Positions 1 through 9,169 of a DNA stretch of 64,000 nt are shown here, piece after piece (position 1 is the first letter of the stretch; every line of letters starts with the position of its first letter). The translations under genes and the position numbers were made by a program. The DNA is from Rhodoblastus sp963704565 (GTDB lineage: Bacteria > Pseudomonadota > Alphaproteobacteria > Rhizobiales > Beijerinckiaceae), in the NCBI GenBank assembly GCA_963704565.1, contig OY969917.1:992001-1056000 (forward strand), in the 5' to 3' direction. Under the pieces are notes generated by a model. It saw nothing but the letters and a program-made list of their open reading frames with translations, had not been told where the DNA came from and made no database searches.

Positions 1-2
1 TG

Positions 3-1172
3 GATCAGACGGCGCCTGTCCTGAAAGCCGCGCGGCGGGCGGCGATTGCGCCCTTCATCGCCATGGACGTCAAGCGCGAGGCGAGCCTGCTGGAGCAGGC
101 CGGCGCGGCAATCGTCCATATGGAGGTGGGCGAGCCTTCGGCGCCGCCGCCGCGCCGCGTCCGCGAGGCGGCGATCGCGGCGCTGGGCGGCCAGAAGGTC
201 GGCTATACCGACGCCCTGGGACTGATGAGCCTGCGCCAGCGCATCGCCCGCCACTATCGCGAGTTCTACGGCGTCGCGGTCGATCCGGCGCGGGTGGCGG
301 CGACCACCGGCTCGTCGGGCGGCTTTGTCATGGCTTTCCTGGCTTTGTTCGATCCGGGCGCGCGGGTGGCGATCCAGAACCCCGGCTATCCGGCCTATCG
401 CAATATTTTCGGCGTCCTGGGGCTGGAGGCGGTCGATCTGCCGATCGATTCGTCCAACAATTTCGCGGTCACGGCGGCGGCGGTGGAGCAAGCCGACGCG
501 GCGCGCAAGCTCGACGGCCTGCTGCTGATGAGCCCGGCCAATCCGACCGGCGCCATGCAAAGCGCCGAATCCCTGCGCGAAATCGCGGCGGTCTGCGAGA
601 GGCGCGGCATAAGGTTGATTTCGGACGAAATTTATCACGGTCTGACCTATGACCGGCCGGCCCAAACCGCCCTGGCCTTTTCCGACCGGGCGATCATCGT
701 CAATTCCTTTTCCAAATATTATTGCATGACCGGCTGGCGCATCGGCTGGCTGGTCGTCCCGCCCGAATTGCCGCGCGTGGTCGAACGCCTACAGCAATCG
801 CTCGCCATTTCGGCGCCGACCCTGTCGCAGATCGCCGCCGAGGCCGCTTTCGACGCCGGCGACGAACTGGAGGCGGTCAAGGCGGGCTATCGCCGCAACC
901 GCGACCTCCTGCTCGACGGCCTGCCGTCGCTCGGGCTCGACCAGCTCGCCCCCGCCGACGGCGCTTTCTACATTTACGCCGATGTCAGCCGGTTCACCGA
1001 CAATTCGACCGCGCTTTGCCACGAACTGCTGCACCGGGCGGGGGTGGCCGCGACCCCGGGCGTCGATTTCGATCCGCATCGCGGCGCGCGCGCCCTGCGC
1101 CTGTCCTATGCCGGCGCCGAAACCGACATGGTCGAAGCCTTGAAGCGGTTGAAGGGCTTTTTGCGGCGCTGA
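3..1172 (+). CDS. Class I/II PLP-dependent aminotransferase, 5' end missing
   Basis: PLP-dependent aminotransferase of the aspartate/alanine aminotransferase fold. The first ATG in the window is at 63, but the frame stays open to the edge and the upstream residues (RRAAIAPFIAMDV) match the usual N-terminal lead of this family. The true start is therefore probably outside the window. Counted from the ATG at 63, the PLP lysine is K218 in VNSFSKYYCMTGWR, followed by the GWRIGW segment. The MSPANPTG loop and the SDEIYHGL aspartate/tyrosine cofactor contacts are also present. Exact substrate cannot be told from the sequence. The fold call is secure; the specificity is open. Confidence 0.9.
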   Translation, partial: DQTAPVLKAARRAAIAPFIAMDVKREASLLEQAGAAIVHMEVGEPSAPPPRRVREAAIAALGGQKVGYTDALGLMSLRQRIARHYREFYGVAVDPARVAATTGSSGGFVMAFLALFDPGARVAIQNPGYPAYRNIFGVLGLEAVDLPIDSSNNFAVTAAAVEQADAARKLDGLLLMSPANPTGAMQSAESLREIAAVCERRGIRLISDEIYHGLTYDRPAQTALAFSDRAIIVNSFSKYYCMTGWRIGWLVVPPELPRVVERLQQSLAISAPTLSQIAAEAAFDAGDELEAVKAGYRRNRDLLLDGLPSLGLDQLAPADGAFYIYADVSRFTDNSTALCHELLHRAGVAATPGVDFDPHRGARALRLSYAGAETDMVEALKRLKGFLRR

Positions 1173-1523
1173 GACAAAAATCCTGTGAATTGCCTATAAA
1201 TTGCACAGCAGCTGAATGGGCTTTCCTCGGGAATCATGGCGAAATCCCGCTATTGTCGGTCGCGGTTTGTTGCCGAACAGACCGGCGCATCCAAATTTTT
1301 AGTTCGAACCTTCGGATTCAACAACATTCCCGCCAGGCCGGAGGTTTGGCGCCCGTCTTGCTTGGCGAAGACAAGCCGACTCGATCGGCAAACGGGGAAA
1401 ACGAGGAGGATTCCGCAACTTTCGGGGAATATGCGCCGCGCGTTTACGATTCATAAACCATTCTTCGCTCCGATTGAATGGCGGAAGTATCAGACGGCCG
1501 CGGCGGACGGAATGGAGGTCCCG
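1173..1523. other. Intergenic region, no gene supported
   Basis: About 350 bases between the aminotransferase stop and the cysteine peptidase start. Reading frames run through it in extension of the peptidase gene, but they have no family features and lack a ribosome site before 1514. No strong terminator or repeat was found. Confidence 0.5.
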
Positions 1524-2138
1524 ATGAACCGCCGATCATTCTTGTGCATGGCGTCCGCGTCTGTCCTCGCTTCTTCCGCGGCCCGCGCGGAAGCATTCAT
1601 GCCTTTCGCTCCGACGCGTGGCCGCGCCTTCGTGCCGCACGCCGAGTTCGTCGCGCAGCAATGCAACGACTGGTGCTGGGCGGCCTCCTGCTCGATGATC
1701 TTCGGCACGCTGGGCCATCCGACCGACCAGAAGAAACTCGTCGATTTCCTATACAGCGACATGGCCTGCGCGCCCGCGCCCCAGACCCGCGACCTCAGCC
1801 GAATTCTCGACAACAGCTGGGTCGACGATCGCGGCGTGCCGTTCCGCTCAAGGATCGAGGCGGCCTTCGACCAGGAAAACGGCATCAGCGCGATCGACGA
1901 CGCCCTGATTGTCGGCGAATTGATGCGGAAACGGCCGCTGCTTTACGCCAACAAGGATCATTGCATGGTGATCGTCGCGGCGGATTTCATCGACACGCCG
2001 AGCGGGCCGCGCATCGTCGGCATGGGCGCGCTCGACCCTTCGCCGAACCATTCGCCCTATCGCGCCCTCACCGAAGCCGAACGCCGGCCCGCCTGTTCCG
2101 GCGGCGACATGATGTATCTCGCGGCGGTGCGGATTTAG
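1524..2138 (+). CDS. Papain-like cysteine peptidase with Tat-type signal
   Basis: A 204-residue protein. The start at 1524 is chosen because GGAGGT lies at 1514-1519 and the protein then begins with MNRRSFLCMA, a twin-arginine-like signal followed by a hydrophobic stretch and an Ala-rich cleavage region near residue 22. The QQCNDWCWAASCSM segment (about residues 45-58) is the active-site block of papain-like C39/C70-type peptidases, with C51 the likely nucleophile. NKDHCMVIV further on probably carries the catalytic histidine. It is expected to act outside the cytoplasmic membrane. Substrate is unknown, and no immunity or export partner lies alongside. Confidence 0.7.
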   Translation: MNRRSFLCMASASVLASSAARAEAFMPFAPTRGRAFVPHAEFVAQQCNDWCWAASCSMIFGTLGHPTDQKKLVDFLYSDMACAPAPQTRDLSRILDNSWVDDRGVPFRSRIEAAFDQENGISAIDDALIVGELMRKRPLLYANKDHCMVIVAADFIDTPSGPRIVGMGALDPSPNHSPYRALTEAERRPACSGGDMMYLAAVRI

Positions 2139-2315
2139 CGCCGGCGCCGGTCGTCGCCATGGCTTGGCAAGGCTCCAGCCGAAGCCAATCGTGTTATCCA
2201 TGCCTGCAAACAGATGTTACCTTTGTCTCCGGTCCGCCGGCCCGGAGGGGGGGGCTTGGGCGCGCCGATCCCTTTCGGGCGGCGCCGGCTCAGGTTCAGC
2301 GGGAGTTCCATTCAA

Positions 2316-3392
2316 TTGCGCGTCGATCTGTTCGATTTCGATCTGCCGGAGGAGCGCATCGCCTTGCGGCCGGCGGAGCCGCGCGACGCGGCGCGGCTGC
2401 TGGTGGTGGGGCCGGAGTTTTTTCTTGACGCCCAGGTGCGCGATCTGCCGGGCTTTTTGCGCAGGGGCGACGTGCTGGTGGTCAATGACGCCAAGGTGAT
2501 CCCGGCGCAATTGTTCGGCTGGCGGCGGCGCGGCGCGCAAAAAGCGCGGATCGAGGCGACGCTGCACAAGCGCGAGGACGGCTCGCATTGGCGGGCTTTC
2601 GTCCGGCCGGCGAAAAAGGTGAAGCTCGGCGAAAAAATCGTGTTCGGCGAAACGCGCGAGGGCGCGGCCTGCCTTGCCGGCGCGCTGTGGGCGGATGTCG
2701 CCGAGAAGAACGATGGCGAGCTGTTGCTTTCGTTCAACCTGTCCGGGCCGGCGCTCGACGACGCGATTTTCGCCCTTGGCCACATGCCTTTGCCGCCCTA
2801 TATCGCCGCGCGCCGCGCCGAGGACGCGCGCGACGCGGGGGACTACCAGACGCTTTTCGCCGAAAAGAGCGGCGCGGTCGCCGCGCCGACGGCGGGGCTG
2901 CATTTCACGCCCGAACTGGTCGCGGCGGTCGAGAAAGCCGGCGCGACGCTGGAAAAGGTGACGCTGCTGGTCGGCGCCGGGACTTTTCTGCCGGTCAAGG
3001 CCGACGACACCGCTGGCCACAAGATGCACGCCGAATGGGGATCGGTCGAAGCGGAAGTCGCGGCGCGGCTGAACGCGGCGCGGGCGGCGGGCGGGCGGAT
3101 CGTCGCGGTCGGCACCACGAGCTTGCGCATTCTCGAAAGCGCGGCGGATGCTTCGGGCGCGATAAAGCCCTTTTCGGGCGACACCGCGATCTTCATCACG
3201 CCCGGCTACAAATTCCGCGCCGTCGACGCGCTGATGACCAATTTCCACCTGCCGCGCTCGACCCTGTTCATGCTGGTCAGCGCCTTTGCCGGTCTGGAGC
3301 GGATGAAAGCGGCTTATGCGCATGCGATTGAAAAAAAATACAGATTCTATTCGTATGGCGACGCCTGCCTACTGCTGCGAGGCTACGAATGA
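2316..3392 (+). CDS. queA: tRNA preQ1(34) S-adenosylmethionine ribosyltransferase-isomerase QueA
   Basis: QueA transfers and isomerises the ribosyl part of SAM onto preQ1 in tRNA position 34, making epoxyqueuosine. The TTG start at 2316 gives the canonical N-terminus LRVDLFDFDLPEERIALRP (initiating as Met), has GGGAG at 2301-2305, and yields 358 residues, normal for the family. An ATG at 2214 would add an atypical Pro/Gly/Arg-rich tail. Conserved segments include NDAKVIPAQLFG, PLPPYI, GDYQTLFAE, GAVAAPTAGLHF, GAGTFLPV, TNFHLPRSTL and the terminal YRFYSYGDACLL. Another queuosine gene, queE, is at 38453. Confidence 0.96.
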   Translation: MRVDLFDFDLPEERIALRPAEPRDAARLLVVGPEFFLDAQVRDLPGFLRRGDVLVVNDAKVIPAQLFGWRRRGAQKARIEATLHKREDGSHWRAFVRPAKKVKLGEKIVFGETREGAACLAGALWADVAEKNDGELLLSFNLSGPALDDAIFALGHMPLPPYIAARRAEDARDAGDYQTLFAEKSGAVAAPTAGLHFTPELVAAVEKAGATLEKVTLLVGAGTFLPVKADDTAGHKMHAEWGSVEAEVAARLNAARAAGGRIVAVGTTSLRILESAADASGAIKPFSGDTAIFITPGYKFRAVDALMTNFHLPRSTLFMLVSAFAGLERMKAAYAHAIEKKYRFYSYGDACLLLRGYE

Positions 3393-3588
3393 CAATCATC
3401 CGCGGAACGCTGCCATCGGAATGAACTTTGGCGCCGAAATTAGCCGGCGGCAATCGGGTGGTGTTAAACACCTTCTCAACCCAATTCCAACACCAAATGC
3501 GACGCGCGACCTTGACGTACGTTATGGTAGGTGAAAGAATACGTGAAGAGTTATGTTGGCTCTCTGATGCGTGAACTGTGAGGCCGTC

Positions 3589-4347
3589 ATGAAAGTTATT
3601 GCTTTATCCGTTGTGGCGCTGACGTCGCTTTTCTCCGCCGGTGTCGCGCAGGCCGCAGTCCTCGACACGCTCAGCGTAAGCTATTTTGAAATCAGCGAGG
3701 CTTCCGGTTATTACGGCGCCACCGTCCCCGGCGGCGACTTCGGGCACTGCTGCTCCTCGCCGCCGGCGACCCTCCCTTATATCGCCATAGGCTCCTCGTT
3801 GGACGGCGGCTTGCCGGTGACCTCCGGCGGCCCCAAACCGGTCGTTGATGTAAGCGGTTCGGGGCAGATCCTGTGGTGGACGCCCTCCGCCGCCAACGGC
3901 GTGACCTATACCGGATCCGGCGTCGTGACGCTTCCATACAGCAGCAATATGTACGCGCCGAACAGCACCGGCAACAATGACTCCACTTATTACGAAACCG
4001 CGATTTTTTCCGGGGCGATCCATGGAACCGGGGCGGACGTTCAATTGACGGTCGGGTCTGATGACGACTCGCTGGTTTACCTCAACGGCAAATATGTCGG
4101 CGGGTCTCCTGGCGTGCATGGAACGACCGACGCAATGCTCAATCTTGGCGACTTGAGCGGCTATAATTCTCTGGAAATTTTCTATGCCGACCGCGCCCAG
4201 ACCGGCGCTAATTTCAACGTCAGCATCTCTGGGGCCTCGGTCTCAGCCGTTCCCGAGCCCTCGACCTGGGTGATGATGCTGGTGGGCTTCGGCGGCCTCG
4301 GCTTCGCCGCCTATCGCCGCAACAAGGTTGCGGCGCTCGTCGCCTGA
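3589..4347 (+). CDS. PEP-CTERM sorted exported protein
   Basis: A 252-residue exported protein. The ATG at 3589 is preceded by GTGAGG and begins a clean signal peptide (MKVIALSVVALTSLFSAGVAQA). The C-terminus carries the PEP-CTERM sorting signal: VPEPSTW, then a hydrophobic helix (MMLVGFGGLGFAAY) and a basic RRNK tail. Exosortase recognises this signal, and PEP-CTERM proteins are usually linked to exopolysaccharide. The middle (DDDSLVYLNGKYVGG) resembles the PA14/fibro-slime type carbohydrate-binding domain. A CC pair (HCCSSPP) occurs early. A strong terminator follows. No exosortase is in the window. The second PEP-CTERM gene is at 11719. Confidence 0.85.
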   Translation: MKVIALSVVALTSLFSAGVAQAAVLDTLSVSYFEISEASGYYGATVPGGDFGHCCSSPPATLPYIAIGSSLDGGLPVTSGGPKPVVDVSGSGQILWWTPSAANGVTYTGSGVVTLPYSSNMYAPNSTGNNDSTYYETAIFSGAIHGTGADVQLTVGSDDDSLVYLNGKYVGGSPGVHGTTDAMLNLGDLSGYNSLEIFYADRAQTGANFNVSISGASVSAVPEPSTWVMMLVGFGGLGFAAYRRNKVAALVA

Positions 4348-4373
4348 TCTTCGGTTCGATCGATATTTTTTGG

Positions 4374-4400
4374 AAAGGCCGCCGCAAAGGCGGCCTTTCT
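4374..4400 (+). terminator. Intrinsic terminator after PEP-CTERM gene
   Basis: Perfect 10-bp stem AAAGGCCGCC / GGCGGCCTTT with a five-base loop (GCAAA), lying 27 bases after the PEP-CTERM stop. The A-run at the stem base and the T-run at the end fit a rho-independent terminator. Confidence 0.85.
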
Positions 4401-4638
4401 GTTTGCGCGGGATTTGTTCTCTCGAATCAACATGGTGACGGCTGGAATTAAAGATGAATATTCGTCCGGGCCGGATCGAACGGACGGTTCGAGGCGATTC
4501 TGAAAGATTTTCGTTGTGCCTGGCGATGTTCGGAAGACGGCGCCGAGCCGCCGTTTCAAATTGACGTCGATAAAAGACTAAAGCTCGCCGCCACTTCAGG
4601 TCACTCATGGCCGAGAGCCAAACGTCAGATTTCGACCG

Positions 4639-5889
4639 CTATTTCTTTTCGCCACCCCATTTCCGCAAAATCCGCGCCCGCGCCAGCGGGTGGATGTTCA
4701 ATTTTCTCAGGTCGCCGTTCACATGGCGGATCAAAATCGGGTCCATGATCCGCGCCCACAGCGGCGGGATAAGCGTCAGCGCGCTCATGCCGGCATAGCC
4801 GGTCGGCAGTTGCGGCGCCTCGTCGAAATGGCGCAGGGCCTGATAGCGGCGCATCGGATGGGCGTGGTGGTCCGAATGGCGCGGCAGGTGGTAGAGCATG
4901 ATATTGGTGGCGATATGGCTGGAGTTCCAGCTGTGCTCGGGGCCGCAGGGCTCGGTGCGGCCATCGGCGCGCTTGCCGCGCAACAGGCCGTAATGCTGGA
5001 GATAATTGACCATTTCCAGCATGGTCAGGCCGATGAATCCTTGCAGCAGCAGCCAGGGCAGCACGGCCCAGCCCAGCCATAGCGTCAGAGCGCCGAACAG
5101 CAACGGCGTGATCGCCCAGGCGGTCAGCACGTCGTTGCGCCAGCTCCACCGCGACAGGCCCCTGCGCTTCAGGCGCTCGCTTTCCAGAGTCCAGGCCTCG
5201 TAAATCCCGCCGAAGAAGGTGCGCGGGAAATAGACGAAAAAAGGCTCGCCCATCCGCGCCGAGGAGAAATCCTCCGGCGTCGCGGCTTTCACATGATGGC
5301 CGCCATTATGTTCGGTGGTGAAATGCCCGAACATCGACGGCGCGAGCACGAATTTCGCCAGCCAGCGTTCGAGGGGCTCGGCTTTATGGCCGATTTCATG
5401 GGCGTTGGTGATCGAAATGCCATTGGCTATGCCGAGCGTGGTCGCGAGGCCCAGCGACTCGATAAAGGAAAGCCCGCCATGGACCAGCATCCAGCTCGTC
5501 CAGATCAGGCTGGCGTATTGGATCGGCATGACCAGATCGGCGACCCAGCGGTAAAAAATCTCGTTCTCCACCGCCTGGATCTCGCTGAGCTTGTAGCTCG
5601 CCTTGTCCACGCCGATGACAATGTCGATGACCGCCACGAAGCCATAAACGAAAATGAGCCCGAACCAGTAGAACAGCGGCAAACCGGTCGCCTTGACCAG
5701 GAGCGCGCCGAAGACCGGCAAAGCGGGGGGAATGAAGCCCAGCAGCCACAGCCAGCGCTTGGCGCCATACATGGAATCGTCCCGGCTGGGCAAAAAACTC
5801 TCGGCCTGGCTCACCTTCGCGCTCCGTGGAAACCTGAATAACCCACGGTAAGCTAGACGACTCCGCGCAATCCAAAAGTCACGATTCAT
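4639..5889 (-). CDS. alkB: Alkane 1-monooxygenase AlkB
   Basis: Integral-membrane non-haem diiron hydroxylase that oxidises the terminal methyl of alkanes using electrons from rubredoxin. All histidine motifs of the family are present: HEIGHK (164-169), EHNGGHHVKAATPEDFSSAR (from 193), the LQHYGL motif (about 297-302) and LPRHSDHHAHP (335-345). Several hydrophobic spans fit the six-helix AlkB topology. It is 416 residues, with no fused rubredoxin. The first 39 residues are a poor match to the family, so the Met at codon 40 (start at 5772) is an alternative. It stands alone: no rubredoxin, reductase or AlkS-type regulator is adjacent. It diverges from metG. Confidence 0.93.
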   Translation of the reverse strand: MNRDFWIARSRLAYRGLFRFPRSAKVSQAESFLPSRDDSMYGAKRWLWLLGFIPPALPVFGALLVKATGLPLFYWFGLIFVYGFVAVIDIVIGVDKASYKLSEIQAVENEIFYRWVADLVMPIQYASLIWTSWMLVHGGLSFIESLGLATTLGIANGISITNAHEIGHKAEPLERWLAKFVLAPSMFGHFTTEHNGGHHVKAATPEDFSSARMGEPFFVYFPRTFFGGIYEAWTLESERLKRRGLSRWSWRNDVLTAWAITPLLFGALTLWLGWAVLPWLLLQGFIGLTMLEMVNYLQHYGLLRGKRADGRTEPCGPEHSWNSSHIATNIMLYHLPRHSDHHAHPMRRYQALRHFDEAPQLPTGYAGMSALTLIPPLWARIMDPILIRHVNGDLRKLNIHPLARARILRKWGGEKK

Positions 5890-6027
5890 ACAATCTTAAA
5901 CATTTTTGCCGCGCGGGAGCGCCGCCGAGAACGCCCCCTGGCGCCATGAAAAATTCTTTCCCTCACGGCGGCCTTTCATTAGGTTCCTGCCCAAAGCCAG
6001 ACCGCCAAACGAAAGAGTCGCCACCTG

Positions 6028-7578
6028 ATGTCCGAACGCGCCGCATTTTACATCACCACGGCCATTCCCTATGCCAATGGCGCGCCGCATATCGGCCACG
6101 CCTATGAGCGCATCGCCACCGACGCCTTCGCGCGTTTTTATCGGCTCAACGGGCGCGACGTGCTGTTCGTCACCGGTATGGACGAACACGGGCAGAAAAT
6201 GCAGCAGACGGCGGCGCGCGAGGGCCTCACCCCCCAGGCGCTTGCCGACCGCACCGCGGGGCAGTTCCAGGCCATGGGCGAGAAGCTGAACGCGGTCGCC
6301 GACGATGTGGTGCGCACGACACAAACCCGCCACAAGACCTGCGTGCAGGAAATCTGGCGGCGCATGGCGGCCAGGGGCGACATTTATCTGTCGAAATATG
6401 CAGGCTGGTATTCGGTGCGCGACGAGGCCTTTTATGACGAAGGCGAACTGACCGAAAACGCGGAAGGGCGCAAATTCGCGCCGACCGGGACGCCGGTTGA
6501 ATGGGTCGAGGAGGAGAGCTATTTCTTCCGCCTCTCGGCCTATGCCGAAAAACTGCTCGCCCATTACGAGGCCAACCCCGACTTCGTCACCCCGGAAAAA
6601 TACCGCAACGAGATCGTGGCCTTCGTGAAGCGCGGCCTCAATGACCTCTCCATCAGCCGCACCACATTCGACTGGGGCATTCCCGTGCCCGGCGACGAGC
6701 GCCATGTGATGTATGTCTGGGTCGACGCGCTGACCAATTATCTGACCGCGACGGAATGGTTCGACGACGGCGCGCGGAAAAGATACTGGCCGGCCGACGC
6801 GCATGTCATCGGCAAGGACATCACAAGGTTCCACGCCATTTTCTGGCCGGCTTTCCTGATGTCGGCCGACGTGCCGCTGCCCAGACAGATCGTCGTCCAC
6901 GGCTTTCTGTTCAACCGCGGCGAGAAAATGTCGAAATCGGTCGGCAATGTCATCGATCCGATCGCGCTCGCCGACCATTACGGCGTCGACGCCTTGCGCT
7001 ATTTCTTCCTGCGCGAAGTGCCCTTCGGCCAGGACGGCAATTATTCGCATGAGGCCATCGTCCAGCGCATCAACGCCGATCTCGCCAACGATCTCGGCAA
7101 TCTGGCCCAGCGCTCGCTGTCGATGATCGCCAAGAATTGTGGGGCGAAAGTTCCGGAGCGGGGCGAGGTTCAGGCGGCGGACGCCGAAATGCTGGCCAAA
7201 GCCTATGGCGCGGTCGAAGCGTCGCGCGCCGCCATGGCCGCATTCGCGCCGCATCATGCATTGGCGGAAATCTGGGCGGTGGTGGGCGAGGCCAATCGTT
7301 ATTTCGCCGCGCAGGAGCCGTGGAAACTGAGCAAGACCGACCCGAAGCGGCGCGATTCCGTGCTCTATACGACCATCGAAACCGTTCGGGTGGTCGCGCT
7401 GCTATGCCAGCCCTTCATCCCGGCGGCGGCGGGAAAATTGCTCGACCTTCTTGCGGTGCGCGCCGACGAGCGCAATTTTTCCTTCGCGACGCCGGAGCAT
7501 CGGCTGTGCGCCGGCGCCGACCTGCCGGCGCCGGCGCCGATCTTCCCGCGCTATGTCGAGCCCGAGGCCGCGAAGTGA
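6028..7578 (+). CDS. metG: Methionyl-tRNA synthetase
   Basis: Charges tRNA-Met with methionine. It is a class I synthetase with the HIGH signature as HIGH (21-24) after TTAIPYANGAP, and the KMSKS loop at 300-304. It is 516 residues and lacks the C-terminal dimerisation (Trbp111-like) domain, as in many alphaproteobacterial short forms. The stop codon overlaps the next ATG by one base (TGATG at 7576-7580), so metG, tatD and the MBL-fold gene form one translationally coupled operon. Confidence 0.97.
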   Translation: MSERAAFYITTAIPYANGAPHIGHAYERIATDAFARFYRLNGRDVLFVTGMDEHGQKMQQTAAREGLTPQALADRTAGQFQAMGEKLNAVADDVVRTTQTRHKTCVQEIWRRMAARGDIYLSKYAGWYSVRDEAFYDEGELTENAEGRKFAPTGTPVEWVEEESYFFRLSAYAEKLLAHYEANPDFVTPEKYRNEIVAFVKRGLNDLSISRTTFDWGIPVPGDERHVMYVWVDALTNYLTATEWFDDGARKRYWPADAHVIGKDITRFHAIFWPAFLMSADVPLPRQIVVHGFLFNRGEKMSKSVGNVIDPIALADHYGVDALRYFFLREVPFGQDGNYSHEAIVQRINADLANDLGNLAQRSLSMIAKNCGAKVPERGEVQAADAEMLAKAYGAVEASRAAMAAFAPHHALAEIWAVVGEANRYFAAQEPWKLSKTDPKRRDSVLYTTIETVRVVALLCQPFIPAAAGKLLDLLAVRADERNFSFATPEHRLCAGADLPAPAPIFPRYVEPEAAK

Positions 7579-8363
7579 TGTTGATCGACACCCATTGCCA
7601 TCTCGATTTCCCCGAACTGGCCAAGGACCGCGCCGGCGTGCTGGCCCGCGCGAAATCCGCCGGAATCGGGCGGATGGTCACCATCTGCACCGAGATCGAG
7701 AAATTCCCGTCCATCCGCGACATCGCCGAAAGCGATGAAAGCGTCTTCTGTTCGGTGGGGACGCATCCCAACCATGCTTTGGACGAACGCGAATTCTCGG
7801 CCGCCGAAATCGTGGCGCTGGCGGCGCATGAAAAATGCGTGGCGATCGGCGAGGCGGGTCTCGATTATTATTACGACCGCGCCCCGCGCGATCTCGCCCA
7901 GCGGGTGTTGCGCGCCCATATAACGGCGGCGCGCGAGACCGGCCTGCCGCTGGTGATCCACACCCGCGACGCCGACGCGGACATGGCGGCGATCCTGGCC
8001 GAGGAAATGGCCAAAGGAAAATTCAAGGCGCTGCTCCACTGCTTTTCGTCGAGCCGCGCCCTGGCCGAAAAAGGCGTCGAACTCGGGCTTTACGTGTCCT
8101 TTTCAGGCATCGTCACTTTCAAGAACTCGCACGAATTGCGCGATATCGCCAAAGACCTGCCGCTCGATCGCCTGCTGGTCGAGACCGACGCGCCCTTCCT
8201 CGCGCCGACGCCTTATCGCGGCAAGACCAACGAGCCGGCTTTTGTCGCGCATACGGCGAAGATCCTCGCCGAGGTCAAGGGCGTCGCGTTGGAAGAGCTG
8301 GCTGACATCACCACGGAAAACGCCATGAAATTGTTCTCAAAAATGCCGCCGCTCGCCGCATGA
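7578..8363 (+). CDS. tatD: TatD family metal-dependent hydrolase (DNase)
   Basis: TIM-barrel metal hydrolase with 3'-5' exonuclease/DNase activity in characterised members. The N-terminal THCHLD (H6, H8) supplies the first metal ligands. IGEAGLDYY gives the bridging glutamate, VIHTRDAD and LLHCFSS carry histidine ligands, and ETDAPFLAP the final aspartate. At 261 residues it has normal length. The start is fixed by the one-base overlap with metG, and its own end overlaps the next gene (ATGA at 8360-8363). Confidence 0.95.
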   Translation: MLIDTHCHLDFPELAKDRAGVLARAKSAGIGRMVTICTEIEKFPSIRDIAESDESVFCSVGTHPNHALDEREFSAAEIVALAAHEKCVAIGEAGLDYYYDRAPRDLAQRVLRAHITAARETGLPLVIHTRDADADMAAILAEEMAKGKFKALLHCFSSSRALAEKGVELGLYVSFSGIVTFKNSHELRDIAKDLPLDRLLVETDAPFLAPTPYRGKTNEPAFVAHTAKILAEVKGVALEELADITTENAMKLFSKMPPLAA

Positions 8364-9166
8364 CGCTTGATGTGACCATATTGGGCTGCGGCTCGTCGGC
8401 GGGGGTTCCGCGTGTGGCGCAGGGCTGGGGCCATTGCGACCCCAATAATCCGAAAAACCGCCGCCGCCGCTGCGCAATCCTGGTGGAAAAGCGCGCGGCC
8501 CAAGGATCGACGCACGAGCCGACGCGGCTGCTGGTGGACGCCGGCGCCGATCTGCGCGAACAATTGATCGCCACCGAAGTCCATCGGCTCGACGCCGTGC
8601 TGCTGACCCACGCCCATGCCGACCATATCCACGGCCTCGACGATCTGCGGCCTTTGACCATGGCCATGCATCGCCGGATCGACATTTTTCTCGATCCGCC
8701 GACCTGGGGCGCGGTGGAAAAACGCTTCGATTATCTGTTCGAGACGCCGCCGGGCAGCAATTACCCGCCGCTCTTGATCCCCCATGTCTTCGACTATGGC
8801 TGGAACTTCTCGCACGGCGGCCCGGCCGGCGAGATCGAAGTCCAGACCTTCCGGCTCAATCATGGCGACATCGACGCTGCCGGCTTTCGCTTCGGCGCCT
8901 GCGCCTATACGCCCGACGTCAAATATGTCCCGCCCGAGAGCATGGCGTTTCTGGAAAATCTCGATCTGTGGATCGTGGACGCCCTGCGCCACAAGCATCA
9001 TCCAAGCCATCTGTCGGTGAGCGAAACCCTGGAGCTGATCGCGCGTTTCAAGCCGAAGCGCGCGGTGCTGACCAATCTGCACACCGATCTCGATTATGAG
9101 GTTCTGCGCCGGAACCTGCCGGAAAATGTCGAGCCGGCCTATGATTTCATGCGGCTGAGCGTCTAG
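8360..9166 (+). CDS. MBL-fold metallo-hydrolase, PhnP/RNase Z-like
   Basis: Zinc metallo-beta-lactamase-fold phosphodiesterase of 268 residues. The metal site THAHADHIHGLDDLR places H84, H86, D88 and H89 as ligands. NHGDI and the late HLSVSE and NLHTDLDY segments complete the fold. It begins ILGCGSSAGVPR and then has a cysteine/arginine-rich insert, the pattern seen in alphaproteobacterial homologues that follow tatD. The ATGA overlap with tatD implies coupled translation. The substrate is not evident: PhnP-type cyclic phosphodiesterase activity is one possibility, and no phosphonate genes are near. Confidence 0.88.
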   Translation: MTLDVTILGCGSSAGVPRVAQGWGHCDPNNPKNRRRRCAILVEKRAAQGSTHEPTRLLVDAGADLREQLIATEVHRLDAVLLTHAHADHIHGLDDLRPLTMAMHRRIDIFLDPPTWGAVEKRFDYLFETPPGSNYPPLLIPHVFDYGWNFSHGGPAGEIEVQTFRLNHGDIDAAGFRFGACAYTPDVKYVPPESMAFLENLDLWIVDALRHKHHPSHLSVSETLELIARFKPKRAVLTNLHTDLDYEVLRRNLPENVEPAYDFMRLSV

Positions 9167-9169
9167 ACC

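Noticed and set aside
5896..7257. 453-codon open frame antisense to metG
   Set aside because: Shadow of metG, product rich in Arg/His/Asp without motifs, no ribosome site.
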